Positions 49,010 through 58,887 of a stretch of DNA of 64,000 nt are shown piece by piece (within the stretch, counting starts at the first letter, position 1; the number at the start of each line of letters is the position of its first letter). The stretch is from Frondihabitans sucicola (GTDB lineage Bacteria; Actinomycetota; Actinomycetes; Actinomycetales; Microbacteriaceae). The stretch lies in assembly GCF_030296615.1 (NCBI RefSeq), contig NZ_AP027732.1, positions 2,981,042 to 3,045,041 of the forward strand, written 5' to 3'. The translations under genes were made by a program, and so were the position numbers. Below the pieces are notes generated by a model. It saw only the letters and a list, made by a program, of their open reading frames with translations. It ran no database searches and was not told where the DNA came from.

Positions 49010-49015
49010 AGGCTA
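49010..49015 (-). promoter_or_regulatory. -10 element TAGCCT, leaderless type (dxr)
   Basis: On the minus strand TAGCCT ends 6 nt before the dxr ATG at 49003. Confidence 0.6.
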
Positions 49016-49032
49016 CTGGCCCGCGGTGCGCG

Positions 49033-50012
49033 TCAGCTCTTGGCCAGGATGTCGATCACGAAGACGAGCGTGTCGGTCCCTTTGATGCCGGCCGTGTCGT
49101 TACCCGCCGTGCCGTACCCGTCGACGGGCGGGACGACCACGAGCACCTGCGAACCGACGGTTTGGCCGACGATGGCCTTCTGGAAGCCGGCGACGACCTT
49201 GTCGGTGGAGAAGGTTGCAGGGCCCGAGCCCCAGGACTGGTCGAAGACCTCGCCCGTGCGCCAGAGGGTGCCTTGATACTGCACGGTGACCGAGCCGCCC
49301 GAAGGCACCGTCGCGCCGGAGCCCTTCTTGAGCACCTCGAGTTGGAGAGTCTTCGGAGCGGCGGTCTTCGGGATCGTGACCTTCGGTTGACCGTCTGCCG
49401 CCAGCTTCACCGGGGGAACGCTGCTTTCGGAGCGACCGGTGTACCGGTGGCCTTCGTGGCCACGGGCGACAGCAGATCGAGCACGATCACGAGGTCGTCG
49501 TTGGCGGCGACGCCGAAGGACTCCGAGCCGTTCGACCCGAACATGTCGGTCGCATCGGCCACGGTCACTGTTCGTGACCCGACCGTGGCGCACTGCATCG
49601 CCTTGACGAGGCCGGGAAGGAACAGCTTGTCGCTGACGGTGAATTGTGCTGCCTCCATGCCTTTGTAGCCGGCGGTACTGACCTTCTTGCCCGAGGTCGC
49701 GTCGTAGATCGTGAACGCGACGTTGAGCAGGGTGTCGGGAACGGCCTTCTCGCCCGTGCCCGTGATGACGGTCGACCGCTGCGTCTTCTTCACCGAGAGT
49801 CCCTTCGCGAAGGAGACCTTCGGCTCGGCGTCGAGGGCACCGGAGACGGTGACGGCCTTCGACGCGGATCCGGCTGCCGGCGCGGAACACGAGCTTTTCG
49901 CGTCGTTGCTCGCCGTCGGGGTCGACGTCGAGGACCCGGAGGTGCATCCGGCCAGGGCCAGTGCCAGAACGGGTACGAGGGCGAGGGACGCGAGGCAGAG
50001 GGGTCGGCGCAT
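49033..50012 (-). CDS. Lipoprotein with two FKBP-type peptidyl-prolyl isomerase domains (one apparent frameshift)
   Basis: About 326 residues when repaired. The signal peptide ends in lipobox ALAGC (Cys near residue 23), followed by a Ser/Thr-rich linker. The first FKBP-like domain (residues ~75-190) is divergent. The second (residues ~230-326) is canonical: VTVQYQGTLWRTGEVFDQSW, VVAGFQKAIVGQTVGSQVLV and LVFVIDILA. It should assist folding of secreted proteins outside the membrane. The frame breaks at GGGGG 49412-49416; one extra base gives PKAAFPPVKLAADGQ and joins the domains. It lies just upstream of dxr in the same direction. Confidence 0.9.
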
Positions 50013-50117
50013 CGAGGACTTTCGAGTCGGGAACGGAGTCGACCCAGTCTTGCCGACGTTTCAGGCCGCTTCCTGGGTGTGCGTCAAGGCCGCACCCTCG
50101 GCGTGACCCCGGAAGCG

Positions 50118-50606
50118 TCAGATCGCGGGACTCGCGACTCCGGCGACGACGACCTGAGGCTCGTGGAGGACGGGGAAATTCACGGACGACGCGATGAAGC
50201 ACTTCGTCGAGGCTTCGTGGTGCAGCGCGAGGGCGCTCTCACGCATCGATTCGTCTGCGACCGTGACGGTGGGGCGCAGGATCACCTCGGTGAAGTGACC
50301 CCCGCCGTCTCCGGTCTGGACCATGGTGCCGACGGCCTGGTCGACGTAGCCCGTGACGACGACGCCGTTGGTGGCACAGACGTGCAGATAGCTCAGCAGG
50401 TGGCACTGGGACAGCGCTCCGAGAAGCATCTCCTCGGGATTCCAGCGATCGACGTCGCCTCGGAACGGACGGTCGGCGGAACCGAGGATGTCGCCCTTGC
50501 CCTCGACGGACATCACGTGGTCGCGACCGTAGGACCGGTAGTCGACGGTGCCGTGGCCGCGATCGCCCGTCCAGAGAGTGTGGACGGCGTAGTGGTGATC
50601 GAACAT
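50118..50606 (-). CDS. OsmC-family peroxide reductase-like protein
   Basis: A 162-residue protein of the OsmC/Ohr superfamily, small cytosolic thiol peroxidases acting on organic hydroperoxides. The first conserved cysteine is in ALSQCHLLSYLHVCA (about residue 83-93) and the second in ASTKCFIASSVNFPV (about residue 138). WNPEEMLLGALSQC matches the family core. The OsmC fold start YAVHTLWTG is intact. ATG 50606 was used. The divergent asparaginase gene begins 44 bp away, so the two promoters share this short gap. Confidence 0.9.
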   Translation of the reverse strand: MFDHHYAVHTLWTGDRGHGTVDYRSYGRDHVMSVEGKGDILGSADRPFRGDVDRWNPEEMLLGALSQCHLLSYLHVCATNGVVVTGYVDQAVGTMVQTGDGGGHFTEVILRPTVTVADESMRESALALHHEASTKCFIASSVNFPVLHEPQVVVAGVASPAI

Positions 50607-50637
50607 GCGGATGGGCCCCTTCTCGTCCCCCTATCGT

Positions 50638-50643
50638 TACACT
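50638..50643 (+). promoter_or_regulatory. -10 element TACACT, leaderless type (asparaginase)
   Basis: TACACT ends 7 nt before the GTG at 50651. Confidence 0.55.
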
Positions 50644-50650
50644 CCCCCAT

Positions 50651-51667
50651 GTGAACGACCAGGCCGAACGCAGCACACTCTCATCGACGCGCCACCCTCT
50701 GGAGGTCTCGGGATCGGTCGAATTGGCCGTCCTCGAACGTTCGGGCATGACGGAGAGCCGCCATATCGGCGCTGCAGCCGTCGTGTCGTCGGACGGAGCC
50801 CTTCTCCGCTCGGTGGGTGACGTCTCGGCCTCCGTGTACCCGCGCTCGTGTCTGAAGCCGTTCCAGGCTCTGACGGTCCTTCGGTCGGGCGTTCGGCTCG
50901 ACGGAGTCCAGGCCGTTCTCGCGACGGCGAGCCACGCCGGCACCCCTGACCACCAGGCGGTCGTCACAGCGATGCTCGAGCGCATCGGAGCAACGGAGGA
51001 CGACCTCCTCTGCCCGCCCGATTGGCCGTACGACCGCGAGACGGCCCGGACCGCTTCGACGAAGCGACGGATTTTCATGAATTGCAGTGGCAAGCACTCC
51101 TCCTTTCTGCTCGCGTGCGCCGAGAACGGCTGGGACGCCGCTCACTACGACGATCTCGACCACCCTCTGCAGGTCGCGGCCCGCGAGACGGTGGCCGACT
51201 ACGTCGGGGAGACGATCGACCATGCCGGAGTCGATGGCTGCGGGGCCCCCGTCTTCGCCACGACGTTGGCCGGTCTCGCGCGCGGGGTCGCTCGCCTGAC
51301 GCACTCGGCGACGACCGACGCCGACGCCGACGCCGGGCACCTCGTGCGAGCCGTCCTGGCCGACCCCTGGGCCCTCGACGGCCACGACCGGGCGAACACC
51401 GTCACGATCGAGGAGCTCGGCCTGCTGGCGAAGCTCGGCGCCGAAGGAGTCATGGTCATGGGCACGACCGATGGCGTGGCGGTCGCGGTGAAGGTGCTCG
51501 ATGGCAATCTTCGCGCCGGCACTCTCACCGCTCTCCACCTGCTCGTGGCCGAGGGCGTCGTCCCTCAGGAGGATGCCGATCGCGTGCTGGCTCGAACGCT
51601 CGAGCGCGTCACAGGCGGCGGCGACCTGGTCGGCGGCATCCGGGCCGGCGCCGGATTGGCCGTCTGA
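50651..51667 (+). CDS. L-asparaginase II family protein
   Basis: A 338-residue protein of the asparaginase II family (Rhizobium AnsA-like), distinct from the classical EcAII type. Expected to hydrolyse asparagine to aspartate and ammonia. Family segments are SVYPRSCLKPFQAL (about residue 61), SHAGTPDHQAVV, MNCSGKHSSFLLACAENGWD (about residue 142), GCGAPVFATTLAGLARG and TTDGVAVAVKVLDG. No signal peptide is present, so it is cytosolic. GTG 50651 gives 12-15 residues before the conserved part. It is followed by repeat-rich non-coding DNA and a convergent gene. Confidence 0.9.
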   Translation: MNDQAERSTLSSTRHPLEVSGSVELAVLERSGMTESRHIGAAAVVSSDGALLRSVGDVSASVYPRSCLKPFQALTVLRSGVRLDGVQAVLATASHAGTPDHQAVVTAMLERIGATEDDLLCPPDWPYDRETARTASTKRRIFMNCSGKHSSFLLACAENGWDAAHYDDLDHPLQVAARETVADYVGETIDHAGVDGCGAPVFATTLAGLARGVARLTHSATTDADADAGHLVRAVLADPWALDGHDRANTVTIEELGLLAKLGAEGVMVMGTTDGVAVAVKVLDGNLRAGTLTALHLLVAEGVVPQEDADRVLARTLERVTGGGDLVGGIRAGAGLAV

Positions 51668-51720
51668 CCCGCGGGACGCGCAGCGCCCGCAGCCCCCGCC
51701 GCCCCGCGGGACGCGCAGCG
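51668..51720. repeat. 18-bp direct repeat (51668-51685 and 51703-51720)
   Basis: CCCGCGGGACGCGCAGCG occurs twice, 35 bp apart, immediately after the asparaginase stop codon. Confidence 0.8.
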
Positions 51721-51736
51721 GCTGCCGCCCTCGCGG

Positions 51737-51799
51737 CACCGGCGGCACCGGCAGCACCGGCAGCACCGGCAGCACCGGCAGCACCGGCAGCACCGGCAG
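51737..51799. repeat. 9-bp tandem repeat (CACCGGCAG, 7 copies)
   Basis: One variant and six exact copies in a row between two convergent genes. Non-coding, and a candidate variable-number locus. Copy number should be treated with caution because this assembly has indel errors. Confidence 0.9.
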
Positions 51800-51805
51800 C
51801 ACCCA

Positions 51806-52627
51806 TTACCACTTGTCACCGCCCGTCAGCACCGGCGAGCCGACACACGAGTCTGCGACCGACACCAGGCACGGCTCCAGCGGAACCCACGCATTGCCCG
51901 TTCGGCTCGGGGTACGCACGCACGCTGTTCCGTCGGGGCCGAGCCAGACCTCCGTCAGGAGTGCGCTGGGCTGAACCGGCACGGAGTCGGTCGTGAAAAT
52001 CCAGTGGACTGCCCCGGAGCGGTGCTGCGCTGTGATCCTGCGCCCTCCGGCGAGTGACCGTTCGCCGATCTCGAGGACACCGGCCGTGCGGTGTCTCGTT
52101 CGGAGTTGGACCACGAGGGCATCGAGCACCGCGTCGGAGAGCCCGGGCGGCCCGAGCACGCGAATCACGCCCGGTGGTCGAACGACCAACGGGACTCTCT
52201 CGTGGACGAAGCGAGTCGGGTCGCCGGACACCCGGATCTCGCTGTCGACCGTTCCGTGGCCGACGATCACGCCCTCGGCCTGTCGGGCCGCATGCACGAT
52301 CTCGCGCCGTTCACCCTCGAGAGCGGCACGCAGGTCGGACTCGAACACCATCGTGTCTCGACGATGCCGCCGCGTTGCCCGCAACCGCCGACCCGTCTCG
52401 AGGAGACCGCTCTCACACCAGGCCAGAACCAGGAGAGCCGCGACCAGTGCGATGGCCAGCGCGCACGCGGTGACGGGCCCAAGGCCGTCGACCGTTCTCG
52501 CAAGGTCTTCCGCCACGGCGCCGACGCCCAGAACCGCGGAGACACTCGCTGCCGTCACCGTGACGAAGGGGAACGGGCGGCGCCGTGAAAGGGACGGGTG
52601 GGGCGGTCGGTAGAGCGGGAAGTTCAT
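51806..52627 (-). CDS. Membrane-anchored hypothetical protein at the end of the second MoxR locus
   Basis: A 273-residue protein not recognised. Two hydrophobic segments lie near the N-terminus (VTVTAASVSAVLGVGAVAED and ACALAIALVAALLVLAWC). They are followed by an arginine-rich stretch and a soluble region with VIVGHGTVDSEIRVSGDPTR, VVRPPGVIRVLGPPGLSD and VHWIFTTDSVPVQP. Cysteines occur in the last 40 residues (ACVRTPSR, EPCLVSVADSCVG), suggesting an extracellular C-terminus. It lies 88 bp downstream of the zinc-ribbon/FHA gene in the same direction, so it may belong to that operon. Function unknown. Confidence 0.65.
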   Translation of the reverse strand: MNFPLYRPPHPSLSRRRPFPFVTVTAASVSAVLGVGAVAEDLARTVDGLGPVTACALAIALVAALLVLAWCESGLLETGRRLRATRRHRRDTMVFESDLRAALEGERREIVHAARQAEGVIVGHGTVDSEIRVSGDPTRFVHERVPLVVRPPGVIRVLGPPGLSDAVLDALVVQLRTRHRTAGVLEIGERSLAGGRRITAQHRSGAVHWIFTTDSVPVQPSALLTEVWLGPDGTACVRTPSRTGNAWVPLEPCLVSVADSCVGSPVLTGGDKW

Positions 52628-52715
52628 ACCTCCATCTCATCGGCACCGACCGATCTCGGGAGCCCCTCGACGAATCTGTGGAGAACTCAGCGCCGAGACC
52701 GAGTTGAGGAGAACG

Positions 52716-54864
52716 TCAGCTGACGATGAAGAACTGTTCGCCGATTTCCACCCGGGAACCCCGCGGCACACGGACCCGCTTCCCCGGCTCGACGCGTCGG
52801 GCCTGCTCGGACGGCGCCCTGACGACGGAGCCGTTACCCGACCAGCGATCCGACACCCAGAGGGTGCCGTCCTCCTGGCCGAACTCGAGGTGGGTCTTCG
52901 AGACGGAACGCCCCGGGTCCACGATGCGGACGAGCAGATCGATCGCCTCACCCGGCTGCGGCGTCGGCGCCCGCCCGACCAGTCCGGTGCCCTGGACCGT
53001 GAAACTCTCCCCCGTGCTGAACTGCAGGACGAAAGGCTCGCCGAGCGGCTGACGGCGGACGATGCGGGTCTTCTCGACGTCGTCAACGGGCGCCCCGAGG
53101 TTGATCGCCCACGAGGCCGCGGGTTTGTCGACCACGGGCGCGTCCGGGAGCGGTGCGAGGACAGGGTCTGCAGTCTGTTCTGGCGCGTCGATCGGAGTCG
53201 CGGCCAGCGGAGCCTGCACGGGCGAAGCCGGCTGCCCGTCGTCCACGGGCGCCGGAACCTGGTCGGCCCGGAGGGGCGGCGCAACCGGGTCGGGCTGCGG
53301 AGCGACCGGTTCGGGTGCGGGCGGCATCGCCGGGACGGACGTCGATGCCGCCTCCGGCTCCACCGCGGCAGGCGCGGATCCGCTCGTCGAGGCGGACCAG
53401 AGCTCCGGTGCGTCCTCGGCTCCGCGACGCCCGAACAGGCGTCGTTTCTTCGGCTTGGCCGGCTCGGGGACGAACGGGACCGGAGAGTCGGAGGCCACCG
53501 GCGTGGGCGCCAGTGGTGCCGGTCGAGGCGGGGTGGCAGGAGTCTGCTCCGAGGCGCCGGTGGCACGTTCGGGCTGAGCGCCGGACTCGGGGTTCTCGGC
53601 GGCTTCGTCGCTCTCGACCGGAGGGGCCGACCCCTCGCCGACGGGAACGACCCCCGTGAGGATCGGGGTGATCGGACCTGTGAACGACTGCGCCACGGAC
53701 TGCACGACCGTGCCGCACTCGCCGCAGAAGATGTCCTCGTCCGTAAGGGGGCACCGCACACGGTGCAGTGCAGTCGTCCGTCGATGCGCTCGGGCCTCGG
53801 CGTGACGAGCGGCGCGATCACATTGGTGTCGCCCGGTCGCGGTGCGTCAGCGGGCTCTGCCGGCGTCGCGACCCCCTCCGGGGCGGGCTCTGCCGGCGTC
53901 GCCAGCCCCTCGGGGGCGGGCTCTGCCCGCGACGCGAGCCCCTCGGGGGCGGCCGACGAGGACGCCTCCCGCGCGCGGAGAGCACGATCAGCCGGCACGC
54001 GTTGCCGGCTCGTCTCCGGCGTCGCGCGTGCCTGTGCGGCTGCGGCATCGTCCGTCGGACGGGACCCCTCCGAGGTCGCCGCCGGTGCGGGAGGTTCGGC
54101 AGAGGCGTCGCGGGTGTCGGCGGACTCTTTCGCCGCCGGCGACCCGTTCGCCGCCGGCGACCCGCCCGCGGGCTCGCCGGCGGAACCAGCATCGGGCTCG
54201 TCCGGGACGGGGGTGAGCGAGGCCGTCCAGAGAGGGACGGAAGCCGGGCGACCGCTGCCGGTCGCGGAGCCGGGCGGACGGAGGGGCAGGGGCGGCGGGA
54301 CGGCCAGAGGCGTCACCGAAGGTGCGGCGCCCGGCACGTCGGCGTCGTCCACGGCGTCGGCGTCGTCCACGGAGTCGGCGTCGGCGTCGGCGTCGGCCTC
54401 ATCGGAGGCCGCTCCCCGGACATGCCATCGACGGCGTCGTTCGTTGCACGCGCGTCAGCGACTTCGGCCGCCGCTTCGCGGTCGAGCGAGGGCAGCGAGG
54501 GCAGCGACGCGATCGTCTCCTCATCGACGGCGCCCGTCTGGGAGTGAGTCGGAGCCTGAGCCGCCGCATCCGGGGCCTCCGCCGACCCGGCGTCGACGGA
54601 TGACTCGGGAGTGCCGGACTCCGTCGAAGGACCCACCCACCACGGGGTTCCGGCCGGGACCGCAGCAGGCGGCGGCTCGCGCAACGACCAGGCGGCTCCG
54701 CCCGGTTCCGCTGGAGCGCCCGCGGAACGGGCAGCCTCAGCGGCGGCCGCTTCGTCTCGCGCCCGTCGGTAGGCCGTCCAGTCGGCAGTGGAAATAGCGC
54801 GCCCGCACTGCCCGCAGAACATGGCTCCGTCGGGAAGGGGACTCGAGCAGGTGGGGCAGTGCAT
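52716..54864 (-). CDS. Zinc-ribbon / FHA-domain protein (two apparent frameshifts)
   Basis: About 716 residues when repaired. It begins with a zinc ribbon MHCPTCSSPLPDGAMFCGQC, has a second ribbon near the middle (CTVCGAPLTDEDIFCGEC), long Pro/Ala/Glu-rich and Asp/Ala-rich linkers with three 33-bp repeats, and a C-terminal forkhead-associated domain (SVSKTHLEFGQ, GNGSVV) that binds phosphothreonine. Frame breaks at CCCC 54414-54417 and GGGGG 53747-53751 are each repaired by one base (SGGAASDEAD, GAPLTDED). ATG 54864 has AGAGGA and lies 16 nt after the TgpA-like gene, so they are one operon. The FHA domain implies control by Ser/Thr phosphorylation. Confidence 0.85.
53851..53949. repeat. 33-bp coding repeat (3 copies)
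   Basis: Three adjacent 33-bp units encode 11-residue blocks of the form EGLATPAEPAP in the linker of the zinc-ribbon/FHA protein. Lengths are multiples of three, so copy changes keep the frame. Confidence 0.85.
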
Positions 54865-54880
54865 GGGTGTGGATGATCCT

Positions 54881-57267
54881 CTAACGCTTGTGGGCCTTCC
54901 GGCCATGGTATCCACGCAGTGACCTCGTCGAGACGGCGGCCTTGAATCGCTGCCACCGTGTCAGGCCGCGGTCGAGCTGCGTGCGCATCTCTCCGACAGC
55001 CTTCCAGACGCGATCCGCATCGCCGGGATCCGAGCTCTCCGGCGCGAACACGGACCGGTCGACGACCCTCGCCAAAACGCCCGCTCGCGTACCTCCGACG
55101 GATGCGGCGACCTCGGAGCGGGTCGCGGACGTCGGCGTGGCGATGCCGTGGTCGACGACAGCGTCTTCGAACTCCTGCCATCCTGCGGTCATCCGTCGAC
55201 GTGGATCTCTCGCCCGTCGTCGTCGCAGTCGCCTGCGCGCCTTCACGGCGACGATGGCGAGGAACGGAGCCATCAGGATCCCGGCGGCCAGAGCGACCCA
55301 GCCGGCGATCGTGGCGGCCGTCAGCAGGATGGCGATCCAGGCGGGCGCGTCGGCCGGGTTGTCCTGTTTGCTCTGCGGCTGCGACTGGTCGTTGCGCGGA
55401 TCGGACTCCTGTGGCGGAGGCTGGATCACCGACTGCGGGCGCGAGACTTTATTCGGGTCTTCTTTGCTGATGTCGGGGATCTTTCGGGGAGTCGGGTTCG
55501 GATCGAGCGTCACCCAGCCGAATTGGGCGGTGTCGACCTCGATCATCGCCGTGATGTCGGAGCCGCGGAAGGTCGTCGTGCCACCGGTCGAGTCGGCCGC
55601 CGTGAAACCGAGGACGACGCGCGACGGGAACCCGAGCTGGTCGGCCATGAGGGCGGCAGCGGCCGCGTACTGCTCGGCGTCACCGATCATCTGCTTGTCG
55701 GTGAAGAGTTGCTCGAGACGGTCGGCTCCGTGACCGGACCGGCTCACCGGTTCGTCCTGCCCCACTCCGTGGCTCACGTAGCCCTGCGCCTTCATGCCCT
55801 TGAGCGCGGCCTGAAGACGTGCCCCCTGGCCGGTCACTCCGTCGACGTAGCCCTCCAGCGTCGTCTTCAAGGCGGCCGGCACCGCGGAGGGTGTCGGCAC
55901 CGACGCGGTTCCCGGGGTGAGCCCGGCGAGTTCGCTCGTCGTGGGCTGCCTGGGCGACACCGCCGTGAGCCGATAGGAGGTGCCCTTGCCGATCCCGCCC
56001 ACGACGGCGGCGGTGCCCGTGGTGTCGTTGTAGAAGAAGGCGTCGCGGTGGGCCGACGCCGACGAACCGGAGAAGTCGATCGACTCGAGCTTGCCGACGG
56101 TGGGCAGCCAGACGCCCGAGTAACCGTCGACACTCACGTCGATCGACGTCTGCGCGCCCCGAACCCTCGACTGGTCGTAGGAGGTCGGAACACGCGTGAA
56201 GGTGCCGGAGGCCTCGGAGGCGTGATCGCTGCCGACCGAGAAGTCGACGCCGTCGTACGTGTCGAGGGTGGCGATCCTGAGCAGATCGCCGGCCGGCAGG
56301 CCGGTGACGGTGAGTTGTGCCTGCGAGGAGGTCGGAGACTGCTCGTAGGCGCGGAATCCGCTCAGCGGACTCACGTAGTCGCGCGGATCGAACGGTTTCA
56401 CGACGGCCTCGCGGGCCACCCACCGGTGCGCCGTCGGGGCCAGCGCGGTCGTGGCACCGGCAGACAGCGCCCCGGCGATGACGAGGGTCACGACGGTTCC
56501 GGCGACGGCGCGACCGGCCACCGCGCGGTTACCCGAGCGATGGGTGTCCTCCTCACCGCCTCGGAACCGCGAGTCGCCCTCGTGAGTTCGTCGATCGCGA
56601 TCCTGCGCCGGCGGAGCCTCCACCACACGAGCCAGAGGATTCCCGCTGCGAGGAGGAGCAGCCCTGCGACGATCGGCAGGACCGCGTCGGTCGGGCCGAA
56701 CACGATTCCTGCGACGAAGAGAACCGCGGGCGGGGCCAGAGCCAGCTCGGCCCGGCGGCTGCGGAGTGCGGTGCTCAGCCCGACGACCGTCCCGACCAGG
56801 ACCAGCACGAGGGCCGGGACCAGGAGCGCCTGGTACGCCCCGACGGGCAGGGTGATGGTGAGCAGCTGTTTCCAGCCGAGCGCCACGCCCATCACGAGCT
56901 CTCGAAGGCCGTCGAGCGTCGGCAGCACGCCGTAGAGCGCCTGGCTGGGCACGGCGAGTGCGACTCCGAAGAGCGCGAAGGCGATGACCGTGAGAAGCAG
57001 GATCCAGAAGCTCGACAACCGCAGGAACAGCCCCGCGAGTGAGATGGCCGCCCCGAGCACGAGGCCGGCGGCCACCAGGATCACGAACGACGAGCTTCGG
57101 TACACCGGCCAGAACGTGACGGCTCCGAGACCCATGAGCACGAAGAACCCTGCCGTCTGGGCGAGCGCGAACGGCACCGAGAGCCTCGCTCGGGTCGACC
57201 TCGGACGGAGGCCCGACTGCCGGGGAGGAGTCAGCTGTGGTCGTTCGGCCTGTCCGAGCGCGCTCAC
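54881..57267 (-). CDS. TgpA-like membrane protein with inactive transglutaminase domain (one apparent frameshift)
   Basis: About 795 residues when joined. The N-terminal half has six to seven membrane segments (FALAQTAGFFVLMGLGAV, LLLTVIAFALFGVALAV, VLPIVAGLLLLAAGILWLVW). An external DUF3488/transglutaminase-like domain follows, with a last membrane segment (IAILLTAATIAGWVALAAG) and a cytosolic tail. The transglutaminase core is recognisable, but the catalytic Cys is Ala (IGDAEQYAAAA) and the catalytic His is Thr (DITAMIEV); only the Asp (LDPNPTP) remains. The frame breaks at CCC 56577-56579, and one extra base gives LTRGDSRFRGGEEDTH. Overlaps DUF58 by 4 bp. If unrepaired it would be two genes, 56488-57267 and 54881-56626. 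Confidence 0.85.
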
Positions 57268-58824
57268 GACGTCACCGCCCGGGCAAGGGACTTCTGCAGG
57301 TCTTCGAGGTAGCCCACGGTGAGGATCGTGAGGTCGGCGACTCGTCGCATGCCGGGGATGGTGTCGGGGTCGCAGACGATCGCTATGGCTTCGACCCCGG
57401 GTGGGAACGCCGAAGCGGCGGCACGCAGTTCGGTGATGCCCGTCGTCGATCCGACCACCAGGAACGCCACGGAGATGCCGGAGACCTGCTCGCCGGTCAC
57501 GCGCGCCACATCGGTGATGCCGAGCGCCGATTCGTCGTAGGTGACGACGGCGAGCTCGTCGAGCAGTCGGGTGCGTGTCACGGTGCTGAGGGACTTGACG
57601 GCGAGCGTCTTGCGCTTCGCGAACGCGGGTGTGCTCTCGCTCACGACGACGGAGACCTCGCGCGCATCGCGAATCGCCCGGACTCCCAGCGATGCCGCCA
57701 CGCTGACGGCGAGCTCGAACTCGTCTTCGGTGGCGAAATCGGCGTTGGCGAGGCTGAGAGCGATGACGAGGTGACTTCGCCGCGTCTCTTCGAACTGCCG
57801 GACGAGGTACTCCCCGCGCGTGCCGACGACTTCCAGTGGATGTGTCGACGTTCGTCGCCGGGGACGTACTGCCGCAGCGCGTGGAACGAGATGTCGCTCG
57901 ACGACAGGTCTCGGGTCGGGTTGCCCTCGAGGTCGCGGATCAGGCCGGTGCTCGTCGAGGGGATCCCGATGGTTCGGGGTGGACGAAGAGCTCGATCATG
58001 CCGGTCCAGTCCAGCTCGCGCCGGACCAGACCGATGGGATCGCCGCGCACGGTTCGGACCGGCCCCACGGGAATCACTCCGCGGCGCTGGGTGGGGACGG
58101 AGAACTCGTCGTCGATCGAGTCGCCCGCCCGGAGACCGGGGAGGCTGATCTCGGCGAGACCCTGACCGATCGGGATCTCGACGGTGACGCCGAGCACGCG
58201 CCGCCTGGTCGGGTTCGACACGGTCACCCGCCCGATGGCCACGTCGCCGACGGCCACGCGCCGGTGGGGCAGGTCGAGTGCGATGGTGAACGAGCTGCGG
58301 CCGACCGCATACAGCGTCGCGAGGCAGAGCAGGACGAGGAGGGCGAAACCCACCGCCACGAGTTCGACCCACCCGAGCAGGTAGCCCGCCACGAGGCACA
58401 CCGGTGTGAGCACGAGCACGACCCAGCCCACCGGCGTGACGACACCGGAGGCGATCCGCGCCCAGCCACTGACCGTCCGGGTGACCGACCTCCAGAGTCG
58501 CACGACGACGATGACCAGATCGGCCCGGAAGCCCGTTCGATCGCCGACGATGCGGGTGCGCGCGTTGGTCAGCCCCTGCGTGCTCGTGCCGTACAGCGTG
58601 TCGGAAGCAGCAGACCTGGCACGATCGCGGCCGCCGGGCCGAGCCGTGGCTCCGCGCGTCTGGATCCTGCCGGTCTCACGCGCTGCGCGGGCGCTCGGCC
58701 GTGTCTGCGTGCGGCCGGGCGCGACCGACGAGCCACCGCGGGAGCGGGAGCCCCGGGTGTCCTCGTCGTCTCGGGCGAGCCCGGGCGCAGGGCCCGGGTT
58801 TCCCGGAGGGGTCGGCACGCTCAT
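57264..58824 (-). CDS. DUF58 domain protein of the second MoxR locus (two apparent frameshifts)
   Basis: About 520 residues when repaired. A long charged N-terminus precedes two membrane segments (GVVTPVGWVVLVLTPVCLVA, LVAVGFALLVLLCLATLYAV), then a beta-rich region and DUF58 proper (SDISFHALRQYVPGDERRHI, HWKSSARAG) plus a VWA-like C-terminus. Breaks at GGGG 57976-57979 and CCCC 57812-57815 are each restored by one base (LFVHPRTIGIPSTS; ARAGEYLVRQFEETRR). Longer than the DUF58 of the first MoxR operon and membrane-anchored. The stop overlaps the TgpA-like start (GTGA). Confidence 0.88.
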
Positions 58825-58887
58825 GGACGAGTCAGCTCGTTCGTGGTCGCGAGGACGGCGGTCGGATGGGCAGGGGCGACGGCAGGA

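Noticed and set aside
51737..51799. Possible CRISPR array
   Set aside because: The 9-bp units are contiguous without spacers, and no cas genes are present.
54881..57267. Two separate genes for the TgpA-like region
   Set aside because: The family normally joins the N-terminal membrane part and the transglutaminase domain. The overlap region becomes continuous with one added base, as at 20 other places.
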